DNA of 11,494 nt from Gammaproteobacteria bacterium. Its GTDB lineage: Bacteria; Pseudomonadota; Gammaproteobacteria; Pseudomonadales; Porticoccaceae. A program made the position numbers and the translations under genes. Each line of letters starts with the position of its first letter. Positions within the stretch are counted from its first letter, which is position 1. The notes beneath the pieces were generated by a model. It did not search any database, was not told the origin of the DNA, and saw only the letters and a program-made list of their open reading frames with translations. This document shows, piece after piece, positions 5,890 through 11,494 of this stretch. The DNA lies in the NCBI GenBank assembly GCA_003646355.1, contig QNFO01000011.1, positions 1-11,494 of the forward strand, read 5' to 3'.

Positions 5890-6318
5890 TTACTTTACAA
5901 CTCTGAGTTTTGGCCCAGATGGTTTTGGGCCCGATGGCTTTGGACCGGACGGTGGCTTATCAGAGGGATCATCATCAAGACTGTGCAGCTCAGTCGGCGC
6001 TGGCGTCGATGAGTCAAAAGCCATGCCCTCGCCATTCTCTCGCGCATAAATGCCAATAACTGCATGTATGGGCACATGAATATTGGTGGGGACACCGCCA
6101 AAACGCGTATTGAAGCTGATCGCCTCATTATCAAGATTAAACGCGGTCACTGCTCGCGGCGCAAGATTGAGCACAACCTGACCGTCGGTGACATAAACCT
6201 GAGGCACTTCTACACCCACAGCCATGGCATTAACTACCACATGAGGGGTGCAGTCGTTGTCTATTATCCAGTCATAAAAAGCCCTAACTAAATAGGGCTT
6301 ATTGGAAGTCATCGCCAT
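5890..6318 (-). CDS. sspB: ClpXP adaptor SspB
   Basis: A 142-residue adaptor that captures ssrA-tagged and some other substrates and hands them to the ClpXP protease. The folded domain (about residues 6-108) resembles E. coli SspB: KPYLVRAFYDWIIDN, TPHVVV, DGQVVLNLAPRAV, ISFNTRFGGVP, IYARENG. A disordered linker follows, and the last five residues LRVVK are the ClpX-binding tail, identical to those of E. coli. The linker is shorter than in E. coli (about 165 residues in total there) and contains three exact PSGPK repeats (residues 123-137). AGGT lies 8-9 nt before the ATG. It forms an operon with sspA, 48 bp upstream. Confidence 0.95.
   Translation of the reverse strand: MAMTSNKPYLVRAFYDWIIDNDCTPHVVVNAMAVGVEVPQVYVTDGQVVLNLAPRAVTAFNLDNEAISFNTRFGGVPTNIHVPIHAVIGIYARENGEGMAFDSSTPAPTELHSLDDDPSDKPPSGPKPSGPKPSGPKLRVVK
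5908..5952. repeat. Three 15-bp tandem repeats inside sspB
   Basis: Three in-frame 15-bp units at 5908-5922, 5923-5937 and 5938-5952 encode PSGPK three times in the linker before the ClpX-binding tail. The units differ at several mostly silent bases, so the amino-acid repeat is kept while the DNA has diverged. Confidence 0.85.
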
Positions 6319-6366
6319 TACCGTTACCTACGGATCGGGGCTGAAGAAAGTAATAAACAGCCTAAA

Positions 6367-6999
6367 TTAGGCGTTCATATCCCGTTCGGCTTCGGTCAAG
6401 CTAGACAGAAATGCGGGACGCTCAAATAAACGTCGCATATAGTCGTGCAAAGGCTTGGCCTGACGCGTATTAGGTATGTCGATACCCAAGCTCTCAAGGC
6501 GCCACAATAATGGCGCTAAACAGCAGTCCACCAGAGTGAAATCTTCGTACATGAAATAAGGTTTATCGGCAAAAATAGGCGCAATACCCAGAAAGCTATC
6601 GCGCAGTTCTTTGCGAGCCAGCTCTACTGATTTGCTATCTTTGTTAGCAACAATAACATCAACCTTTTCACACCAATCCTTCTCGATCCGGTGCATATAC
6701 TGACGGCTTAAAGCGCGTGCAACAGGATAAACCGGTAACAACGGAGGATGGGGGAAACGCTCATCGAGATATTCCATCATCACTTTGGATTCGTACAGCG
6801 ATAAATCCCTATCGACCAAAGTGGGTACGGAGCCATAGGGGTTGAGTTCAATCAACTCCTCCGGAATAGCATTAGGATCGACTTCTTCTATATCGACAGT
6901 TACGCCTTTTTCTGCGAGGACAATTCGAATTCTGTGGCAATAATGACTTGCCGGATCAGAAAAAAATGTCATCGACGTACGTTTCGAAACTACGCCCAT
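6367..6999 (-). CDS. sspA: Stringent starvation protein A
   Basis: A 210-residue glutathione-S-transferase-fold protein that binds RNA polymerase and alters transcription in starvation and acid stress. It aligns well by eye with E. coli SspA. The thioredoxin-like N-terminal domain (about 10-85) has RIVLAEKGV, LNPYGSVPTLVDRDL and MEYLDERFPHPPL. The surface Pro83-His84-Pro85 motif needed for activity in E. coli is present. The helical domain has YPVARALSRQYMHRIEKDW, LVDCCLAPLLWRL and the end LTEAERDM. The ATG at 6999 has GAGGT (7011-7007) 7 nt upstream; an in-frame GTG at 7008 lies within that site and is not the start. It is 49 bp after petBC and 48 bp before sspB. Confidence 0.95.
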   Translation of the reverse strand: MGVVSKRTSMTFFSDPASHYCHRIRIVLAEKGVTVDIEEVDPNAIPEELIELNPYGSVPTLVDRDLSLYESKVMMEYLDERFPHPPLLPVYPVARALSRQYMHRIEKDWCEKVDVIVANKDSKSVELARKELRDSFLGIAPIFADKPYFMYEDFTLVDCCLAPLLWRLESLGIDIPNTRQAKPLHDYMRRLFERPAFLSSLTEAERDMNA

Positions 7000-7048
7000 T
7001 AAAACCACCTCATACTGTAGAGAAAACTTTCTTTATTCCGCGCAACCA

Positions 7049-9082
7049 TTAATGAATATCTTTCCAGTACTCACGGTTTAGCAACAACACCCAGATCAAC
7101 AAAAAGGCGAGGAACAAAAGAACATTAACGCCAATTCGCTTACTCTCTGTTACTACCGGGTTGGCCATATAAGCCATGAAATTCACCAGATCGTACATAG
7201 CACCATCAAACTCTTCTGGCGACAAACTGCCTTCAGTGAGCAACTCATAGGAACCACAGGGGTCATCGAGCAGAGGTTCACTGGTCAGCGGGTCAACTTT
7301 AATACCACCGTTGTAAGCCAGCACGGGGCCGGGAGCACAACCTTGTAGACCTTGTAACTCCATCAAGGCGTGAGGCATACCCACATCTTTAAAGACCTTA
7401 TTATTGATACCGACCGGGCGGCTACTATCGGCGTAAAAATTACGCAAATACGTGTAAACCCACTTTGATGAGCGCGCTCGGGTAACCAGGGTGAGATCGG
7501 GAGGCACGGCACCAAACCAGGCTTTAGCTGAACGCTCGCCCATGGAGATACCCATCAAGCCGCCAATCTTCTGACCAGAGAAAATCATGTTCTCCAGCAT
7601 CATACCGTGGGGAATAGCCAGGTCATCTGCGACACGCTCCCAGCGCTGATATTTCGCAGAGTGGCAACCCATGCAGTAGTTAACGAAGAGCTGGGCACCG
7701 TTTTGCAGAGACGCCTTATTTTCTGGCTCAGCCTCAAATTGATCGCAATGGATGGTGCCGCAATCAAAAGAAGAGGAAGAACCCACAGCCTTAAGTGGAA
7801 CAATAATTAGGCCAATAATAATAAACAGTACGCCTATCGCTCGCCAGAAGCCCATACCACCATTCATCGTGACTCTGAGTGGTTCAGGTTTTGTTTTTTC
7901 CAGCACGGTCCAAATTGGCATAGCCAGGAAGTAGAGGAAGTAGATAACGGTACAGACCTGTGCCAAAGCTGTGCGAGCTGGCGTCGGTGATTTCATACCC
8001 AATATGCCAAGGATGACAAAGGCCGCCGCAAACAGAACGATAGCAAGACGACTCGCATTACCCTTGTAGCGAATTGATTTCACCGGACTACGATCGAGCC
8101 AGGGCAGTACAAAGAGAATCGCCACTGCCGCTGCCATCACCAGGAAGCCCATAAACTTATCGGGCACAGCACGCAGCATTGAATAGTAAGGCGTGAAATA
8201 CCAGACTGGTGCAATGTGCTCAGGTGTTTTCAGCTGGTTAGCAATCTCGAAATTTGCGTGCTCAATAAAGTAACCGCCCATTTCTGGCATAAAGAACAGA
8301 ATGAAGCAGAAGATAAAGATGAAAACCACTATCGGCACCAGATCGTGCACGGTGTAGTAGGGGTGGAAGGCAATACCGTCGAGAGGTATACCGTTCTCAT
8401 CTTTGTTCTTCTTAATTTCAATACCGTCAGGGTTGTTCGAGCCAACTTCATGCAAAGCAAGGAGGTGCAAGACCACCAGACCGAGAAGAACGATGGGCAC
8501 AGCGACAACATGCAGCGCAAAGAAGCGATTGAGGGTAATACCCGAGATCAGGTAATCACCACGCACCCACTCAACAATGGCATCGCCAATGTAGGGAATG
8601 GCGCCAAACAGGGAAATGATAACCTGTGCGCCCCAGTAGGACATCTGCCCCCAGGGTAGTACGTAGCCCAAAAAGGCTTCGGCCATCAGCGCCAAATAAA
8701 TCGCCATACCGAACAACCACACCAATTCACGGGGCGCTTTATAAGAGCCATAAAGCAAGCCACGGAACATGTGCAGGTAGATGACAATAAAGAATGCCGA
8801 GGCACCGGTGGAGTGCATATAGCGCAGGATCCAGCCGTAATCGACATCCCGCATGATGTACTCAACTGAGGCAAAGGCACCTTCGGACGAGGGCTCAAAG
8901 CTCATAGTCAACCAAATGCCGGTGAGCAACTGGTTAACGAGTACTAGCAGAGACAGTACGCCAAAGAAGTACCAGAAGTTAAAGTTCTTCGGTGCGTAGT
9001 ACTTACCCATATGGGTGTCCCAGGCACGCTGAACCGGTAGACGCTCATCAAACCAGTTCCACAAAAATAGGATCAATTTCAT
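7049..9082 (-). CDS. petBC: Cytochrome b/cytochrome c1 fusion of the bc1 complex
   Basis: One 677-residue frame encodes two subunits of ubiquinol-cytochrome c reductase, an inner-membrane complex. Residues 1 to about 410 are cytochrome b. The heme-ligand histidines are His90/His104 and His191/His206. LPWGQMSYWGA is present, and the Qo-site motif reads PVWY (292-295) in place of PEWY. A hydrophobic segment at 412-430 resembles a signal peptide, with a possible cleavage site after Ala-Val-Gly (432-434). Residues about 435-677 are cytochrome c1: heme site CMGCH (470-474), PPDLTLVTRARSSKW, the RPVGINN segment, and a C-terminal membrane anchor ending REYWKDIH. In Pseudomonas these are two genes; Bradyrhizobium fbcH is a known fusion that is cleaved after export. 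The start overlaps the petA stop (TAATG), suggesting coupled translation. Confidence 0.93.
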   Translation of the reverse strand: MKLILFLWNWFDERLPVQRAWDTHMGKYYAPKNFNFWYFFGVLSLLVLVNQLLTGIWLTMSFEPSSEGAFASVEYIMRDVDYGWILRYMHSTGASAFFIVIYLHMFRGLLYGSYKAPRELVWLFGMAIYLALMAEAFLGYVLPWGQMSYWGAQVIISLFGAIPYIGDAIVEWVRGDYLISGITLNRFFALHVVAVPIVLLGLVVLHLLALHEVGSNNPDGIEIKKNKDENGIPLDGIAFHPYYTVHDLVPIVVFIFIFCFILFFMPEMGGYFIEHANFEIANQLKTPEHIAPVWYFTPYYSMLRAVPDKFMGFLVMAAAVAILFVLPWLDRSPVKSIRYKGNASRLAIVLFAAAFVILGILGMKSPTPARTALAQVCTVIYFLYFLAMPIWTVLEKTKPEPLRVTMNGGMGFWRAIGVLFIIIGLIIVPLKAVGSSSSFDCGTIHCDQFEAEPENKASLQNGAQLFVNYCMGCHSAKYQRWERVADDLAIPHGMMLENMIFSGQKIGGLMGISMGERSAKAWFGAVPPDLTLVTRARSSKWVYTYLRNFYADSSRPVGINNKVFKDVGMPHALMELQGLQGCAPGPVLAYNGGIKVDPLTSEPLLDDPCGSYELLTEGSLSPEEFDGAMYDLVNFMAYMANPVVTESKRIGVNVLLFLAFLLIWVLLLNREYWKDIH

Positions 9083-9678
9083 TATGCGCTCCCTTCGTCA
9101 ATACCGATCACTACGACATTCTCGCTCTCATAGTTGTGGGGCGGTACTTTAAGGTTCAGAGGTGCAGGCACGCCCTGATAAACACGTCCCGCAAGGTCAA
9201 ACTTGGAACCGTGGCAGGGGCAGAAAAAGCCACCCAGCCATTCATCACCACCAAGGTCAGTAGCGCCAACATCCGGGCGATACATCGGCGCACACCCGAG
9301 GTGTGTGCAGAGGCCGACCATAATCAGATATTCAGGATTGGAGGCTCTATTAACGGGATCAACATAAGTAGGTTGATCCGACTTTTGAGATTCGGGGTCA
9401 CGTAACTTGTCGGTCAATTTAGCCAGGGAATCGAGTGCTTCCTGGGTACGACGAACAATATAGACCGGCTGTCCACGCCACTCTTCAACAACCATCTGGC
9501 CCGGTTCAATTCGACTAATATTGATTCGTACCGGCGCACCGGCCGCTTTTGCTTTCGCACTTGGAAACCAGGAACCGACAAATGGTACCGCTGCTCCTGC
9601 TGCACCAACTGCGCCAACAACGCATGTAGTTACAGTCAAAAAGCGACGACGCCCCTGATTGACACCCTCATTGCTCAT
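9082..9678 (-). CDS. petA: Rieske iron-sulfur subunit of the bc1 complex
   Basis: A 198-residue subunit carrying the 2Fe-2S cluster that passes electrons from ubiquinol to cytochrome c1. The N-terminal RRRFLTV (10-16) followed by a hydrophobic stretch (17-35) is a twin-arginine signal-anchor. Both cluster motifs are intact: CTHLGC (Cys124, His126, Cys129) and CPCHGS (Cys153, Cys155, His156, Ser158). Length is normal for the proteobacterial protein. AGGGGAG lies about 5 nt before the ATG at 9678. It is the first gene of petA-petBC and its stop shares one base with the petBC start. Confidence 0.96.
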   Translation of the reverse strand: MSNEGVNQGRRRFLTVTTCVVGAVGAAGAAVPFVGSWFPSAKAKAAGAPVRINISRIEPGQMVVEEWRGQPVYIVRRTQEALDSLAKLTDKLRDPESQKSDQPTYVDPVNRASNPEYLIMVGLCTHLGCAPMYRPDVGATDLGGDEWLGGFFCPCHGSKFDLAGRVYQGVPAPLNLKVPPHNYESENVVVIGIDEGSA

Positions 9679-9773
9679 ATGAGCTCCCCTTAAAACGGCA
9701 GAATAATCTAGATTGGCTGCATTAATTACAGCTGATGAATTCTATGCTTACGCACAGGCAAAAATGGCGAGTA

Positions 9774-9802
9774 ATAGTAATGAAATACGTAGGGATTTAC
9801 AA
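9774..9802 (-). promoter_or_regulatory. Possible promoter of petA-petBC
   Basis: On the minus strand, TTGTAA (9802-9797) and TACTAT (9779-9774) are 17 nt apart, each matching consensus at 4 of 6 bases. It lies between the rpsI terminator and petA, where a promoter is expected. The match is weak. Confidence 0.3.
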
Positions 9803-9846
9803 GCTGAGACCATCGCCAAAGCCGCCAACCCTATGTTTTTTAGCAC

Positions 9847-9878
9847 AAAAAAAGCCCAACATAATGTCGGGCTTTTTT
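9847..9878 (-). terminator. Terminator of the rplM-rpsI operon
   Basis: GCCCGACA (minus, 9872-9865) pairs with TGTTGGGC (9861-9854) with one G-T wobble and a 3-nt loop. It is followed on the minus strand by seven T (9853-9847). Six T on the plus strand (9873-9878) would let it act both ways. It lies 17 bp past the rpsI stop. Confidence 0.9.
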
Positions 9879-9894
9879 ACAAAACGAACAGTAA

Positions 9895-10284
9895 TTATCG
9901 TTTCGAGAACTGTGGACGCTTACGTGCTTTGTGCAGACCCACTTTCTTACGCTCCACCGCTCTAGCATCTCGGGTCAAAAAGCCCGCCTGACGCAGAGGT
10001 GCTCGCAACGTTTCGTCGTAAGCCAATAGTGCACGTGAGAGGCCGTGACGAATAGCGCCGGCCTGACCAAAGCTACCACCACCGCTGACGGTGATTTTTA
10101 AATCAAATTTATCGACGGCTTCAACCAGCTCTAAGGGCTGACGTACGATCATACGTGCCACTTCGCGGCCAAAATACTGCTCTAGCGTACGATTGTTGAC
10201 AGTAACATTGCCGCTACCACTCGTAATAAACACGCGAGCTGCCGACGTTTTACGTCGACCTGTACCATAATAAGTTTCAGCCAT
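9895..10284 (-). CDS. rpsI: 30S ribosomal protein S9
   Basis: A 129-residue small-subunit protein whose basic C-terminal tail reaches the P-site tRNA. It shows [60 protein letters not shown] and the end RKRPQFSKR, as in E. coli S9 (130 residues). Two in-frame ATGs lie at 10290 and 10284. The second gives the conserved start MAETYYG and stands 9 nt after GGGA, whereas the first is only 3 nt away, so 10284 is preferred. It is 14 bp downstream of rplM in the conserved rplM-rpsI operon. Confidence 0.96.
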   Translation of the reverse strand: MAETYYGTGRRKTSAARVFITSGSGNVTVNNRTLEQYFGREVARMIVRQPLELVEAVDKFDLKITVSGGGSFGQAGAIRHGLSRALLAYDETLRAPLRQAGFLTRDARAVERKKVGLHKARKRPQFSKR

Positions 10285-10298
10285 TGTCATGCGTCCCG

Positions 10299-10727
10299 TT
10301 AAATATTCAGTGCTTGAGGTTGTTGTGCAGCGTGAGGATGAGCATCACCCGCATAAACCTTCAACTTGCTGTACATGGCCCGACCGAGCGGACCCTTGGG
10401 CAACATGCCCTTTACCGCTTTCTCAAGTGCACGCGTCGGTGCCTTGTCGACCAACTTTTCGAAGCTAATTGACTTGATGCCACCGGGGAAACCTGTGTGG
10501 TGGTAATACATCTTGTCAGTGGCTTTTTTACCCGTAACACGGACCTTTTCGGCATTGACGACGACGATGTAATCGCCAGTATCAACATGGGGGGTATATT
10601 CAGGCTTGTGCTTGCCGCGTAGACGCGTCGCAATGTCACTCGCTAGTCGACCCAGAGTTTTATCGGCGGCGTCGACGACATACCAATCGTGCTGAACTGT
10701 TTCGGGTTTGGCGCTAAATGTTTTCAT
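10299..10727 (-). CDS. rplM: 50S ribosomal protein L13
   Basis: A 142-residue large-subunit assembly protein, the same length as E. coli L13. It has the conserved start MKTFSAKPE, then [54 protein letters not shown], the [10 protein letters not shown] segment and HPHAAQQPQ near the end. AGGT (10740-10737) is 9 nt before the ATG. It is the first gene of the operon, with a good promoter at 10772-10800 and a hairpin covering its ribosome binding site. Confidence 0.97.
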   Translation of the reverse strand: MKTFSAKPETVQHDWYVVDAADKTLGRLASDIATRLRGKHKPEYTPHVDTGDYIVVVNAEKVRVTGKKATDKMYYHHTGFPGGIKSISFEKLVDKAPTRALEKAVKGMLPKGPLGRAMYSKLKVYAGDAHPHAAQQPQALNI

Positions 10728-10736
10728 TGAATCGTT

Positions 10737-10750
10737 ACCTGAAATCAGGT
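10737..10750 (-). promoter_or_regulatory. Hairpin covering the rplM ribosome binding site
   Basis: In the minus-strand RNA, ACCTGA (10750-10745) can pair with TCAGGT (10742-10737), which contains the Shine-Dalgarno AGGT of rplM. The central loop is only 2 nt, so in practice about 5 bp would form around a 4-nt loop. It could modulate initiation. L13 is known to repress its own operon in E. coli through the leader; whether this hairpin takes part is inference. Confidence 0.35.
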
Positions 10751-10771
10751 GGCTCCCAGAAAAGAGCGCGA

Positions 10772-10800
10772 ATTCTACCGATGCGCGCGAGGAAATTCAA
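10772..10800 (-). promoter_or_regulatory. Sigma-70 promoter of rplM-rpsI
   Basis: On the minus strand, TTGAAT (10800-10795) and TAGAAT (10777-10772) are separated by exactly 17 nt. It lies in the gap between zapE and rplM. The transcript would begin near 10765, giving a leader of about 38 nt. Confidence 0.65.
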
Positions 10801-10834
10801 GCATATATTGCGTGTTAATAGAGAAAGAATCTCT

Positions 10835-11494
10835 TTATGGCCGATGCGGGCGCGCCAGGTAGTCGTGAGATTGCATTTCCAGCACCCGGCTCAGGGTCCG
10901 CTGAAATTCAAAAGACAAATTACCGCCGCTATAGATAGCCTCGAGAGGCACCGCTGCCGACATTGCCAGCTTCACGTTGCGGTCGTAAAACTCATCGATC
11001 AGACTAATAAATCGGCGCGCCTGGTCTTCGCTATCCCGTCCCAGCGCTGGCACATCACTAATCAATACCGCATGGAACTCCCGGGCCAGCTCAATATAGT
11101 CATTCTGACTACGCGGCCCATCGCATAGGGCCATAAAATCAAACCAAACCACATCTTCACCGACATAGCGGCAGGGAATATCCCGACCCTCAACTTCCAG
11201 TGCAACATTTTCACGCACTTCATCCCGCGCCGGTACCAAGCTGTCGAAGGTGCTATGCAGTGATACCTCTGCCTGTTCGTCCAGCGGCGAGTGATAAAGC
11301 TCAGCCTGCTCCAGAGCACGCAGACGGTAATCCGTGCCACTGTCGACGTTCACCACTTCGCAGTGTTTTTTTACCAGGGCAATTGCCGGTAAAAAACGCT
11401 GGCGCTGCAGACCGTTCGTATAAAGCTTGTCAGGCACGATATTAGAGGTGGCAATCAACGTTACGCCCCGCGCAAAAAGCAGCTCCATTAAGCC
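10835..11494 (-). CDS. zapE: Cell-division ATPase ZapE, C-terminal part (runs off right edge)
   Basis: The last 219 residues of an AFG1-like AAA+ ATPase. ZapE associates with the division ring in E. coli. Visible family features are LIATSNIVPDKLYTNGLQRQRFLPAI (shown here as LIATSNIVPDKL and NGLQRQRFLPAI), with TSN as the sensor-1 region, then VNVDSGTDYRLR, VWFDFMALCDGPRSQNDYIEL and the C-terminal LSRVLEMQSHDY. The Walker motifs would lie beyond the window. The frame is open to the edge, so the first internal Met (11488) is not the start. It precedes rplM-rpsI, as in related gammaproteobacteria. A 5-bp hairpin (10820-10834) follows the stop but lacks a T tract. Confidence 0.92.
   Translation of the reverse strand, partial: GLMELLFARGVTLIATSNIVPDKLYTNGLQRQRFLPAIALVKKHCEVVNVDSGTDYRLRALEQAELYHSPLDEQAEVSLHSTFDSLVPARDEVRENVALEVEGRDIPCRYVGEDVVWFDFMALCDGPRSQNDYIELAREFHAVLISDVPALGRDSEDQARRFISLIDEFYDRNVKLAMSAAVPLEAIYSGGNLSFEFQRTLSRVLEMQSHDYLARPHRP

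Noticed and set aside
9713..9991. Plus-strand 92-residue frame between petA and rpsI
   Set aside because: The first 40 residues look protein-like, but the frame runs through the rpsI terminator and into rpsI on the opposite strand.

Overview
The window reads as a junction between a mobile island and core chromosome of a gammaproteobacterium. The core part carries the block zapE - rplM - rpsI - petA - petBC - sspA - sspB, whose proteins closely resemble Pseudomonas and Escherichia homologues. The exact lineage, perhaps a marine Cellvibrionales-type group, is inference only.

Positions 1-2556 are the end of an integrated element. From the left edge there is a partial unknown gene (minus strand), a terminator-like hairpin, and a 66-codon AlpA/excisionase-type regulator with a long structured leader. 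Next come two adjacent perfect palindromes (20 and 32 bp) and a full-length P4-type tyrosine integrase. Upstream of the integrase are a 14-bp palindrome beside its ribosome binding site and six 11-bp tandem repeats. The element ends at a 3' fragment of a tRNA with a CAT anticodon loop, which I read as the attachment site. The rest of the element, including the reconstituted tRNA, must lie off the left edge.

Positions 2557-4631 hold plus-strand host genes. These are a small two-helix membrane protein (DUF2937 type), a CspA-family cold-shock protein with its own promoter, a leader of about 150 nt and a strong terminator, and the flavin prenyltransferase UbiX. A bidirectional terminator at 4601-4631 separates them from the minus-strand genes.

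Positions 4653-11494 are all minus strand. In transcription order: the C-terminal part of the ZapE ATPase; rplM-rpsI (ribosomal proteins L13 and S9) with a clear sigma-70-like promoter and their own terminator; petA and petBC (cytochrome bc1 complex); sspA-sspB (stringent starvation protein A and the ClpXP adaptor); and an acetyl-CoA acetyltransferase. The most notable core feature is that cytochrome b and cytochrome c1 are fused into one 677-residue reading frame, as in the fbcH arrangement, rather than being separate genes.

I found no wholly new system. The best leads are the integrase-side repeat and palindrome architecture of the island, the structured alpA leader, and the bc1 fusion.
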